Origin: Microcaldota archaeon
GTDB taxonomy: Archaea; Micrarchaeota; Micrarchaeia; Micrarchaeales; CABMGC01
NCBI GenBank assembly: GCA_021801225.1
Contig: JAJYYF010000024.1
Location: forward strand, 1 to 43,830
Length of the DNA stretch: 43,830 nucleotides
Direction: 5' to 3'
In this document: in pieces, positions 16,165 to 23,778 of the stretch
How positions within the stretch are numbered: the first letter of the stretch is position 1
Layout: each line of letters starts with the position of its first letter
Program-made: the position numbers and the translations under genes
The notes under the pieces: generated by a model
The model's database searches: none
Told to the model about the DNA's origin: nothing
Seen by the model: the letters and a program-made list of their open reading frames with translations, nothing else

Positions 16165-16665
16165 ATGAAAAAAGTACTTGATATGTTTCCAGAGAGTGCA
16201 AGAGTGCGCAAGATTGTAGCAGCAGAGTTCTTAAGATTAGGATTGAAAGTTGATGGTTCTGGAAGAATACTTATAGGTAATATAGAGATACCTCCTGCAA
16301 AGATAGGCAGAGCATTGGGAGTCGACAGGCGAGTAGTAATAGACACGGCAAAATTAATAGTAGACAATGACAAACTTTTGCCGATATTTTACAATATGGA
16401 ATCAAGAGCATTTATTTCTAATATAGCTAAAGAATTAGACTTTGATACTATAGAAATACGTGCTGATCCAAATAGGATAGGTATAGTTGCTATTGTATCA
16501 AAGATTCTTGCAGATGAAAAAGTTGCGATAAGACAAATAATTAGTGATGATCCAGATTTATTCCCAGATCCCGTACTTACTGTAATTATAAACGGAAAAG
16601 TTAACGCAAAAATTATAAATCGTCTGAAAAAAAGTGAAGTGGCAGAATCAATTTTAATAAAATAA
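16165..16665 (+). CDS. ACT-domain transcriptional regulator of amino acid metabolism (COG2061-like)
   Basis: 166 residues from ATG 16165. The N-terminal ~85 residues carry a helix-turn-helix-like region (ESARVRKIVAAEFLRLGLKV, then KIGRALGVDRRVVIDTAKLI). Residues ~85-166 form an ACT domain (IEIRADPNRIGIVAIVSKIL ... VAIRQIISDDPDL ... VLTVIINGKV), a small-molecule (often amino acid) sensor. The family is widespread in archaea and predicted to regulate amino acid metabolism. It lies divergent from the TrpRS/TrpD-like unit and near chorismate mutase, so an aromatic amino acid effector is attractive but unproven. It ends 17 bp from the convergent ThrRS gene. Confidence 0.8.
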   Translation: MKKVLDMFPESARVRKIVAAEFLRLGLKVDGSGRILIGNIEIPPAKIGRALGVDRRVVIDTAKLIVDNDKLLPIFYNMESRAFISNIAKELDFDTIEIRADPNRIGIVAIVSKILADEKVAIRQIISDDPDLFPDPVLTVIINGKVNAKIINRLKKSEVAESILIK

Positions 16666-16712
16666 ATAAAAATAGTGCTTCTTCAATAAGACAATTCCTT
16701 TCCGCGTTCTTT
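16661..16712. repeat. ThrRS 3' end, duplicated at 10915-10966
   Basis: This is the source or partner of the repeat in the truncated VIT1-like gene: 34 bp are identical (16661-16694) and similarity continues through the ERGKELSY codons. Confidence 0.85.
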
Positions 16713-18380
16713 TATCTCTTTTTCTATGTTTGTTATAAACTCCTGCAGATCAACATTGAACTTTTGCTTGTTCGTTCTTGTTCTAACAGTTATCTTTGAT
16801 GCATCTTCTTCCTTCTTTCCTAAAACTATTGCATAAGGTACCTTTAGAGTTATTGCTTCTCGTACTTTGTACTCTAATGTTCTGTCAGAAATATCAAGTT
16901 CTACTCTTATTCCATGTTGTTTTATTTGTTCAAAAACTTTCTGTGCATATTCATTAGTTTGTTGAGATATTGACATTACTCTTACTTGCATCGGTGCAAG
17001 CCATGTTGGAAACTTTCCTTGATAGTGCTCCACCATAACAGCGGTGAAACGTTCTAATGAACCAAGAACCGCTCTATGAATTATTATTGGAGTTTTAGCA
17101 AGACCATCTTCAGCAGTATACTCTAATTTAAATCTTAATGGAAGTTGATAATCCAACTGGATTGTTGCGCACTGCCACTTTCTGCCCATAGAATCAATAA
17201 TATCAAAGTCTATCTTTGGACCATAGAATGCACCATCTTTGTCTTTAACTCCATACTCTATGTGATTTGATTCTAAAGCACTCTTAAGCAAAGACTCTGC
17301 GTTTTGCCATAACTTTTCATCACCCATGTGATCATCAGGCATAGTTGAAAGGTTAGCCTTGAACTCCATTCCAAAAATGTCGTATGTTTCTTTTACTAAT
17401 TTTAAATAATTTGATATTTCATCTTGTAATTGATCCTCTCTGATAAAAATATGTCCATCGTCTTGAGTTAATTCTTGAACACGCAAAAGACCGCTCACTA
17501 CTCCAGAAAGTTCTCTTCTATAAAGCTTATCGAAGGTAGCTGTTCTAAATGGAAGTTCTCTGTAACTCCATTTTTTGGATTTATAAATCATAATTGTTGC
17601 TGGACAGTTCATAGGTTTAAGCCCATGCTCTCCAGACTCAGTGTCAAATATAAACATATTATCTTTATAGTGATCTAAATGTCCACTAACTTGCCAAAGA
17701 GCTAGATTAGCTACAGAAGGAGTGCTAGTTTCTAAATAATCATATTTATGCTCTAGCTCGCGCATTAAGCGTATAAGCTCTCTATATATAGTATGACCAT
17801 TAGGATGCCAGTAAACCATAGCTGGAGATATCTCTTGAAAGCTATACAAATCCAAGCGTTCCCCGATTGTCCTGTGGTCTTGCTCTGGAAGTCCTGCCCA
17901 CGAGCTCTTCTTAACTATTGCCGTATTCCTGCTTACAGGCTTCTTTACCTTTGTGTAAACCTTATTACTACCTTCAGGAGTATAACTCCTAGACTGCTCA
18001 GCTAGAGGATGTGCCTTAATATCTAGAATAAGCTTTTTATTCCAACCGAAAGGAGCTTTTGCCACTGTTATCTCCTTAGGAACTTGTTTATACATGTGTT
18101 CTAGTAATTGCATCGCGTCGTTAGGCGCAGCTAAGTTACCGCTAAGATGTGCAAATGGATATATAACGAGTGATGTTCTAGCTAACTTTTTCATGTACTC
18201 AAAGGTATCTTGCATTGCTTTATCTGCCATCTCTACAGTATCTCCTTTTTCTACAGATACCATTATTACTAATGTATTGTCAATGGATGTTCTTTCTTTT
18301 TTGACATCATCATAAAGACTTGCTTCTGGCTTTACTGGCTCATACGTTATGTTGTCTACATCCATTTGTAGTATTTTCAT
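16683..18380 (-). CDS. thrS: Threonyl-tRNA synthetase, archaeal type
   Basis: 565 residues. The N-terminal ~140 residues are the archaea-specific editing domain related to D-aminoacyl-tRNA deacylase (MKILQMDVDNITYEPV, VIYPFAHLSGNLAAPNDA, KAPFGWNKKLILDIKAHPLAE). The class II catalytic core follows: LKPMNCPATIMIYKSK, FRTATFDKLYRRE with VQELTQDDGHIF (motif 2), and IHRAVLGSLERF (motif 3). The C-terminal anticodon-binding domain starts near LAPMQVRVMSISQQ. It charges tRNA-Thr and removes mischarged serine. ATG at 18380 is clear. The last codons and 3' flank recur at the end of the truncated VIT1-like gene. Confidence 0.95.
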   Translation of the reverse strand: MKILQMDVDNITYEPVKPEASLYDDVKKERTSIDNTLVIMVSVEKGDTVEMADKAMQDTFEYMKKLARTSLVIYPFAHLSGNLAAPNDAMQLLEHMYKQVPKEITVAKAPFGWNKKLILDIKAHPLAEQSRSYTPEGSNKVYTKVKKPVSRNTAIVKKSSWAGLPEQDHRTIGERLDLYSFQEISPAMVYWHPNGHTIYRELIRLMRELEHKYDYLETSTPSVANLALWQVSGHLDHYKDNMFIFDTESGEHGLKPMNCPATIMIYKSKKWSYRELPFRTATFDKLYRRELSGVVSGLLRVQELTQDDGHIFIREDQLQDEISNYLKLVKETYDIFGMEFKANLSTMPDDHMGDEKLWQNAESLLKSALESNHIEYGVKDKDGAFYGPKIDFDIIDSMGRKWQCATIQLDYQLPLRFKLEYTAEDGLAKTPIIIHRAVLGSLERFTAVMVEHYQGKFPTWLAPMQVRVMSISQQTNEYAQKVFEQIKQHGIRVELDISDRTLEYKVREAITLKVPYAIVLGKKEEDASKITVRTRTNKQKFNVDLQEFITNIEKEIKERGKELSY

Positions 18381-18457
18381 TAAATAACCACGAGTATTGT
18401 ACTTTAAAAGAATTTAATCTTTTTGTTTTGAATAATAAGTATAAATTTGTAAACAAT

Positions 18458-19171
18458 TTATTTGATATTTGAATTTTTTGCATAAATATAACCAACTCTA
18501 TACCCTTTTTCAAACCAAATTGGTCTTGTATGAGAAACTTCAAAAAAATTTTCTTTAAGTTTAGATTCAATATTGATATATCCTTTATGATATTCGATTT
18601 GTATCTGTGCATAATCTTTTAATTTTTTTGAGTTCAAAATTTGTTCATATTCGCCTCCTTCACAATCTATTTTTAATATGAGTCTTTTTCCTTTATTTCT
18701 AATTGCAAAATCATCTATAGTCTTGCTTGTAGCAGCTTCTTTTATTACTTTTGCTTTGAATCCATTTTTATTAATATTTTCTTGTGCTGTTTTCGCCCAT
18801 TCTGCAGGTTCATATGCTTCTACTTCTTTTGCTCCGTTAATAATAAAATAAATAGCTGTATCACCCATCCCTGCACCTATATCTAAAACCCAACTATTTT
18901 TTACATTTAACCAGTTATAAGGTTCTTCTTCGAATACTTCCCTTGCTGCAGTAAATTTACCTATTGTTTTAAGTTTTAATTTAACTCCTTTGTATTCTAA
19001 TTCAACATAACCTAAAGAATTATCTTTTGTATTACTTTTATATATTGACCTCGTTGCAGGTGAATTAGGAAATAATTTATACTTAATAAACCCAAGAGTA
19101 TCTAACATACGCCTAGAAAATAGTTCATCAATAAATGTAATATTTTTCATGCGATTCAACATTAGGAACAT
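18458..19171 (-). CDS. FkbM-family methyltransferase
   Basis: 237 residues. WVLDIGAGMGDTAIYFI is the SAM-binding motif I, EVEAYEPAEWAKTAQENI motif II, and LILKIDCEGGEYEQIL the characteristic FkbM block. FkbM enzymes O-methylate sugars or small molecules. In-frame ATGs at 19171, 19162 and 19150 are all possible starts; the first lies inside one arm of a 13-bp inverted repeat. It is divergent from the peptide/kinase/ATP-grasp cluster and could contribute to it. No signal peptide. Confidence 0.8.
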   Translation of the reverse strand: MFLMLNRMKNITFIDELFSRRMLDTLGFIKYKLFPNSPATRSIYKSNTKDNSLGYVELEYKGVKLKLKTIGKFTAAREVFEEEPYNWLNVKNSWVLDIGAGMGDTAIYFIINGAKEVEAYEPAEWAKTAQENINKNGFKAKVIKEAATSKTIDDFAIRNKGKRLILKIDCEGGEYEQILNSKKLKDYAQIQIEYHKGYINIESKLKENFFEVSHTRPIWFEKGYRVGYIYAKNSNIK

Positions 19172-19175
19172 GACA
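19163..19175 (+). repeat. Left arm of a 13-bp inverted repeat
   Basis: TAGGAACATGACA, the exact reverse complement of 19359-19371, overlaps the 5' end of the FkbM gene. The arms are 183 bp apart and frame the divergent spacer. Confidence 0.7.
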
Positions 19176-19358
19176 AATTAAATATCTTCTTGTTTTATAA
19201 GATTTGGTAGTTTATAGATATATAGGTAATTAAATCAAATATCCAAAAACTAGAATAAAAAACATTAAAGTAAAAATACATGTTTTTTCTTGTATTCTTG
19301 CATATATACTTTCTTATTCGTAAAAGGCGTTTAGTTTGTCGAGGTAATTGAATGTAAA

Positions 19359-19371
19359 TGTCATGTTCCTA
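19359..19371 (-). repeat. Right arm of a 13-bp inverted repeat
   Basis: TGTCATGTTCCTA lies ~20 bp before the TATA-like box of the 24-aa mini-gene, so both divergent units carry the same site near their start. This suggests a shared operator or recombination remnant. Confidence 0.7.
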
Positions 19372-19390
19372 TATTCAAAATGACTAGTTA

Positions 19391-19400
19391 AGTATTTAAG
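19391..19400 (+). promoter_or_regulatory. TATA-like box of the 24-aa mini-gene
   Basis: agtatttaag lies ~35 bp before the ATG at 19431 and ~26 bp before a plausible start site, with GGTGG at 19422-19426 following. Confidence 0.45.
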
Positions 19401-19430
19401 GTTTATGATTGATAATATATTGGTGGATAT

Positions 19431-19505
19431 ATGAAAAAAACATATATAGAGAAAATTAAGGAGCTAAAAAAGAAAGCAATATATAGTAAGGATGAGAAAA
19501 CTTAA
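19431..19505 (+). CDS. 24-residue peptide mini-gene
   Basis: GGTGG four bases before the ATG is a strong archaeal ribosome binding site. The ORF encodes MKKTYIEKIKELKKKAIYS then KDEKT and TAA. A TATA-like box precedes it and a long T-rich tract (19507-19529) follows, so it has the layout of a complete small gene. The peptide is basic, probably helical in the first 16 residues, with a polar C-terminal YSKDEKT containing Ser, Thr, Tyr and acidic residues. It lies before an HPr-kinase-like gene and an ATP-grasp ligase, which makes it a candidate substrate. No homologue is known to me. Confidence 0.45.
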   Translation: MKKTYIEKIKELKKKAIYSKDEKT

Positions 19506-19506
19506 T

Positions 19507-19531
19507 TTCATTTATTTTTTTTATTTTTTTA
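19507..19531 (+). terminator. T-rich terminator after the mini-gene
   Basis: Two runs of T (tttattttttttattttttt) immediately follow the mini-gene stop. Archaeal RNA polymerase terminates on such tracts. Partial read-through would be needed if the downstream cluster shares this promoter. Confidence 0.5.
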
Positions 19532-19667
19532 ATATCAAAAATTAACTAGTGGTTTTATTAAAATTATTAGAAATATTGATAATACTACTAAAGAAGTTAT
19601 TGTAAACTTTACATATTTTAATACTAGAATTTCAGTTATTCTGCCTAAAAATTCACAAAAAATATTT

Positions 19668-20513
19668 ATGGAAAGATTTAATAATTCATTTTCAATTTAT
19701 TATGATAAACAATTAGAACTTAAAAAATCTGAAGAATTAAAATTAATTTTTAAAAAAGGAGAAAATAAATTAGATATTGGAAAAAATACAGTAAATATAT
19801 CAGAAAATGCTTCATTCGAACAAATTGCATTTGATGCAATAAATATATTATCAAAATTTTTTGAAAAGGATATTAATAAAAAAGGCATTTTCTCGATACA
19901 TGGGGCCAGTATAACAAATAATAATAAGGGGATTTTGTTACTTGGGGATAATGGATCTGGAAAAACTACGAGCGCAATTATGGTTTGTTTAAAGAACCCG
20001 GAAATTAAACTGATCTCTGGAAATAGAATTTTTTTAAATTCAGATAATATAATCGGAGGGGTTAATATTATTAATTTAAGATACGGTTCTATAAAATCTG
20101 AATTTAGTTCTTTCGATCAAGTAACCATCATTAATTCACAAATTAAAAAAGTTTATAATTGGGAAAAACGGTTATTTGTAAATCCAGAAGATTTAAAAAT
20201 AACTGTAAATAAAAAATACCCTGTTAAATTGACAGCAATAATATTTATAAAAAAATTGCCCAAACCTTTAACTATATTAAAAGTTGAGGATAAGTATACA
20301 TATTTACATGAACTTTATGAAAGTATATCACGATGGGGAGATAGAAATCCATATACTTTCGGCTCAATGATACATCTTCCAGAGATTTTTTCATACCGAC
20401 TTAAATCAATTAGATTACATTCTATAAATGATATTTTAAAGTCAACGCCAATTTTATCTTTAGAGGGTAACTTGGAAAACATTTCTGATTATTTAAAAAC
20501 ATTGATAAGGTGA
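19668..20513 (+). CDS. HPr kinase-like P-loop ATPase/kinase
   Basis: 281 residues from ATG 19668. IFSIHGASI followed by GILLLGDNGSGKTTSA (P-loop at ~93-101) and later SGNRIFLNS is the layout of HPr kinase and HprK-related kinases, where a His-containing strand precedes the Walker A loop. True HPr kinase phosphorylates Ser46 of HPr; there is no PTS system here, and relatives phosphorylate peptides or small molecules. The frame stays open upstream to 19533 and encodes plausible protein (TTKEVIVNFTYFNTRISVIL), but contains no ATG, GTG or TTG, so the true start may be a rare codon or the 5' end may be damaged. The stop overlaps the next gene (GTGA). Confidence 0.7.
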   Translation: MERFNNSFSIYYDKQLELKKSEELKLIFKKGENKLDIGKNTVNISENASFEQIAFDAINILSKFFEKDINKKGIFSIHGASITNNNKGILLLGDNGSGKTTSAIMVCLKNPEIKLISGNRIFLNSDNIIGGVNIINLRYGSIKSEFSSFDQVTIINSQIKKVYNWEKRLFVNPEDLKITVNKKYPVKLTAIIFIKKLPKPLTILKVEDKYTYLHELYESISRWGDRNPYTFGSMIHLPEIFSYRLKSIRLHSINDILKSTPILSLEGNLENISDYLKTLIR

Positions 20514-21823
20514 TATTTATTTATAAATATAAATTAAAATTACGTTCGATTTACAATTCAAATATAAACATAAAAAATTTTGATAAATCAAACAACAAAA
20601 TAAATTTTAATTTAGAGTTACCTGAAAATATTAAAAACTGGTGCGTAGTTTATGAAAAGCTTCTTAGAGTTCTTTATTCGGAGTGTAAAATTTGGGATAA
20701 AAATATATATTTAATTAATGGGTATATATATTTAAACGGTATAGATATATACAGTTCTAAATTAATAAAAAACTTTATAAATAATCCTTCAGATATGCGT
20801 CTAAAAAATCTTTATAAAAAAATAAGATTACATAAAGGTTTACCAGAGATTATGACAATTATAGCATGTAGAAATTTAAGTATTGAGTATGAATATATTT
20901 GTTCTGAATATGAAATTGAAAGAGCATATGTTGAAATATTAAATATCAAATTAAATCACACACTTAATATTCAAGAAATTCCAAAATTAGAAATTAATAT
21001 CAATAAACGTATACTTAAATTATTGTTTAAAAAGCCCATTTTTATTAGAGGTCAAGAAAGCCCGTTAGTACCATCATCAGTTATCAATCTTATTAAAAAT
21101 AAAATATATGTTTATAAATTACTTAAATTTTTAAAGCATAACGTACCATATTTTAAAGAAATTAGTTCAAAAAAGCAGTTATTAACATTTGACAAAGGAA
21201 AAAGTTATATTTTAAAACCAATATATGGCTCACATAAAGTGGGAATTATAGGTCCAGTAAAAACCAAATCAAAGTTAATAAATGCTTATTCTAGATGTTT
21301 ACATCAAGGATTTAAAAATCAATCAGCTATAATATGCCAAGAATATAAATTAGGCAAACATATCAGAGTAAATATTAATAATAATAAAATAACTTTTGTA
21401 GCTCAATCTATAAGGAAAAAAATAACTGGCGATGGAAAATCTAAAATAATTGATATGATTAATAAAACTGAAAATTGTTTAGATAAAAAGCGCATAAAAA
21501 ATATTTTAATTGGCGAAGGAATGAATTTTAATACTATTTTGCCCAAAAATAGAAATTTACTACTATCACTTGATGGCAATGGAGGTACTTTTATAGATAT
21601 AACAAAATCTTTAAAAAATATTTACAAAAAAGAAATGCTTAGGATATCAAAGGAATTGGAAATACCTGTTTTAGGAATAGACGCTATAATAGATACAAAT
21701 AATAAATTATGGATAATAGATATAGAATCTAATCCAGATATAGATTATTTCGTTAATACAAATAAAGCTTATGAAACGATGAAACATAGTATAAAAACAT
21801 ATATTAATAATTTTGGAAGATAA
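20510..21823 (+). CDS. ATP-grasp ligase, cyanophycin synthetase/RimK-like
   Basis: 437 residues, GTG start overlapping the previous stop. The N-terminal ~170 residues are unrecognised. The ATP-grasp fold covers ~175-437: VPSSVINLIKNKIYVYKLL (NK entry motif), SYILKPIYGSHKVGIIG (ATP-binding Lys and glycine loop), TGDGKSKIIDMINKTEN (the GDGKxxI...N motif of cyanophycin synthetase-type enzymes) and LWIIDIESNPDIDYF (metal-ligand Glu/Asn). Such enzymes join a carboxylate to an amine through an acylphosphate, commonly forming peptide or isopeptide bonds. It probably acts with the HPr-kinase-like protein on one substrate. Very Lys/Ile/Asn-rich. Confidence 0.75.
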   Translation: MIFIYKYKLKLRSIYNSNINIKNFDKSNNKINFNLELPENIKNWCVVYEKLLRVLYSECKIWDKNIYLINGYIYLNGIDIYSSKLIKNFINNPSDMRLKNLYKKIRLHKGLPEIMTIIACRNLSIEYEYICSEYEIERAYVEILNIKLNHTLNIQEIPKLEININKRILKLLFKKPIFIRGQESPLVPSSVINLIKNKIYVYKLLKFLKHNVPYFKEISSKKQLLTFDKGKSYILKPIYGSHKVGIIGPVKTKSKLINAYSRCLHQGFKNQSAIICQEYKLGKHIRVNINNNKITFVAQSIRKKITGDGKSKIIDMINKTENCLDKKRIKNILIGEGMNFNTILPKNRNLLLSLDGNGGTFIDITKSLKNIYKKEMLRISKELEIPVLGIDAIIDTNNKLWIIDIESNPDIDYFVNTNKAYETMKHSIKTYINNFGR

Positions 21824-21824
21824 T

Positions 21825-22364
21825 ATGGACAAAATAATAGAATCTGATCTTGTTTTTTCGTGTCCAAAATTTAAAGTTTATGAAGAAATTGTTAAGTTAA
21901 ACACACAAAAAATAACAAAACGTTGGCAAATATTTTATAATGACAGTGTAGTAATAATAGGGATAACAAAAGAAAAAGAAATAATCATGATAAACGAATA
22001 CAGAGAAAATATCGGTAAAAAAATATTATTGTTGCCTGGAGGAGGAGTAAAAGAAAATGAAGAAATTGAAACTGCAGCTATGCGTGAATTTGAAGAAGAA
22101 ACGGGATATTATGGGGAAAATATTAAATTACTAACAGTCATGGATCAATCTAACTCAAAAATAAAACATAAAATATATTATTATGTTATAGAAAATGTAT
22201 CCTTTAAAGGACAGAAATTAGAAGAAGATGAAGAAATCTCGGTTAAGTTATTTCCAATGACCGAACTTTTTATTATGGCAAAAGAAAGAAATTTAGAAGA
22301 TGAATTAGATATAAATGCACTATTATTATTTAAAAGTAAATATATTGATTCCCATGATAAATAA
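21825..22364 (+). CDS. Nudix hydrolase (ADP-ribose pyrophosphatase-like)
   Basis: 179 residues from ATG 21825, one base after the ATP-grasp stop. A complete Nudix box is present: GGVKENEEIETAAMREFEEE then TGY, matching Gx5Ex7REUxEExGU. The preceding strands (WQIFYNDSVVIIGITKEKEI, INEYRENIGKKILLLPGG) and the EYRENIG element resemble ADP-sugar pyrophosphatases. It hydrolyses a nucleoside diphosphate linked to another moiety. Placement between ATP-grasp and methyltransferase genes suggests it removes or recycles a nucleotide-linked intermediate. The C-terminus overlaps the next gene by 11 bp. Confidence 0.88.
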   Translation: MDKIIESDLVFSCPKFKVYEEIVKLNTQKITKRWQIFYNDSVVIIGITKEKEIIMINEYRENIGKKILLLPGGGVKENEEIETAAMREFEEETGYYGENIKLLTVMDQSNSKIKHKIYYYVIENVSFKGQKLEEDEEISVKLFPMTELFIMAKERNLEDELDINALLLFKSKYIDSHDK

Positions 22365-23106
22365 TATTAAAAAATACTACGACAGTAAAGCAGAATATTA
22401 CGATATTCTTAATAAAACATCTTTTAGCACAGCGAATCAAGAAGTAAAACTTCTAAGAAAAATTTTTTCAAAATATAAAATTACACCTATTAAAATTTTT
22501 GATATCGGTTGTGGTACTGGGAGATTATCATTACCTTTAAGTAAATTAAACTATAATGTTACAGGAATCGATATATCTAAAAATGAACTAAAAATTGCAA
22601 GAATAAAAGCTAAAATTCTTGGATTAAAAATTAATTTTTATTACTCTGATGTTCGTACATTTAAAAATAAAAACATAGATGTAGTTGTAGCTGGTGACGG
22701 TGTGATTTGCCACATTTATACAAAAATAGGTATTATTAAATGTTTTAAGAACATTTTTAAAAATTTAAATAATAATGGTATTTTTATATTTGACGCATCA
22801 AATTATGATTATAAAAAAATAACCAAAAAAATAAATAGATATCATGTTAAAAAAGATAATAAAGATTTGTTTATGGAACGGAAAAAACATTTTACAAATG
22901 ATGGTTTATTTGAATGGACAGATAGTTTAAAGGTATATGAAAATAAAAAGTGTACTATATTTAAATTCCATAATAAAATAGTTCTGCGTAAAAATTATGA
23001 GTGGATAAAATTATTAAAATTATCAGGGTTTAAAAATATACGTTATTATCCCAGGTTATATAAAAAAGGAATTCCACGTACATTTTATTATGTGGGGCAA
23101 AAATAA
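22354..23106 (+). CDS. Class I SAM-dependent methyltransferase
   Basis: 250 residues from ATG 22354, overlapping the Nudix stop by 11 bp (an upstream in-frame ATG at 22315 is less likely). YYDSKAEYYDIL is the usual N-terminal helix; IKIFDIGCGTGRLSLPL is motif I, VTGIDISKNELKIARIKA motif II, and DVVVAGDGVICHI and GIFIFDASN correspond to later strands. The C-terminal half (RKNYEWIKLLKLSGFKNIRY) matches ubiE/Tam-like methyltransferases. The substrate is unknown. As the last gene of a tightly coupled set it probably methylates the cluster's product. Confidence 0.85.
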   Translation: MINNIKKYYDSKAEYYDILNKTSFSTANQEVKLLRKIFSKYKITPIKIFDIGCGTGRLSLPLSKLNYNVTGIDISKNELKIARIKAKILGLKINFYYSDVRTFKNKNIDVVVAGDGVICHIYTKIGIIKCFKNIFKNLNNNGIFIFDASNYDYKKITKKINRYHVKKDNKDLFMERKKHFTNDGLFEWTDSLKVYENKKCTIFKFHNKIVLRKNYEWIKLLKLSGFKNIRYYPRLYKKGIPRTFYYVGQK

Positions 23107-23236
23107 ATTATATAAATAATTAATGCCATAAAAATTCTGTAGTATATTTTTAAAACTGTGAAAAATAAATTACGTTAATTAGGTTCCGTAGAACTCTTCT
23201 ATTTGTATCTCAATTTTGTTAAAATGATATGGCCAT
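23107..23236. other. AT-rich spacer after the methyltransferase gene
   Basis: 130 bp between the end of the ATP-grasp cluster and the nitroreductase remnant. I see no gene or structured element. Confidence 0.5.
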
Positions 23237-23350
23237 ATGGCACAAAACATTTTACTTTCTTGTACAAAACATAATTTAGGAGCTTGTCCGATAGGGGGAT
23301 TTGTAAATCAAACTATTATGGAATTATTAGATCTTACAAAAGAAAATTAG
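23237..23350 (+). pseudogene. Nitroreductase fragment
   Basis: 37 codons, MAQNILLSCTKHNLGACPIG then GFVNQTIMELLDLTKEN and TAG. This matches the flavin-binding C-terminal segment of nitroreductases (AxNxLLAAxxLGLGACxIGGF...ELLxL). The first ~100 residues are missing and the end shifts frame, so it is a remnant of a lost gene. Confidence 0.7.
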
Positions 23351-23480
23351 ATGAAAAAGTAATTATTTGGACTTTTATTTTTGAACAGTTAGGTGTAGAT
23401 AAATCTTGCTAATAAATTCCTGCTTGTGCTAATTTATTCATTCAAAAACGATAATTATTTAGAAGACCAACTCAAAGATA
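23351..23480. other. Spacer before the ribbon-helix-helix gene
   Basis: 130 bp. A second frame just after the nitroreductase stop (LDEKVIIWTFIFEQLGV) may be the frame-shifted continuation of the pseudogene. Nothing else is evident. Confidence 0.35.
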
Positions 23481-23530
23481 TCTTTATATATCTTAATGTT
23501 ATAACATTATAATACATTAAAATACATTAA
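23481..23530 (+). promoter_or_regulatory. Promoter with 10-bp direct repeats before the ribbon-helix-helix gene
   Basis: A TATA-like tctttatata (23481-23490) is followed by atgttataacattat and two exact tandem copies of aatacattaa (23511-23520, 23521-23530). Repeats at one helical turn are typical ribbon-helix-helix operator arrays, so autoregulation by the next gene is likely. Confidence 0.5.
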
Positions 23531-23546
23531 TATTTGATATGATTTT

Positions 23547-23774
23547 ATGGTGAGTAAAAAAACATCAAAACAAACAAGAAAATACACAACAATAACGATA
23601 CCACAGCCGTTATTCGACAAAATTAAAAAAAGTATTGAAAATACTGGCTTTTCTTCTGTTTCGGATTGGGTCACATTTGTACTTAGAGAAACTATGATTG
23701 ATATGGAGAAGAAAAACTCTAAAACAAAAAGTGCAGTTATGGAAAAACTTGAAGCACTTGGTTATACTGGTTGA
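23547..23774 (+). CDS. Ribbon-helix-helix DNA-binding protein
   Basis: 75 residues. KYTTITIPQPLFDKIKKSIENTG gives the beta-strand (TTITIP) that dimerises into the DNA-reading ribbon, then FSSVSDWVTFVLRETMIDM gives the second helix, as in CopG/Arc/MetJ repressors. The C-terminal tail AVMEKLEALGYTG closely matches the last residues of CysD downstream (YVMEKLRALGYM). It is first in the sulfate-activation unit, directly after a promoter with 10-bp repeats, so I infer that it represses this unit. Confidence 0.85.
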   Translation: MVSKKTSKQTRKYTTITIPQPLFDKIKKSIENTGFSSVSDWVTFVLRETMIDMEKKNSKTKSAVMEKLEALGYTG

Positions 23775-23778
23775 TTTA

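Noticed and set aside
19668-20513. Genuine HPr kinase of a PTS system
   Set aside because: No HPr or PTS gene is visible and only the P-loop and His-strand layout are shared; HprK-related kinase is the safer call.
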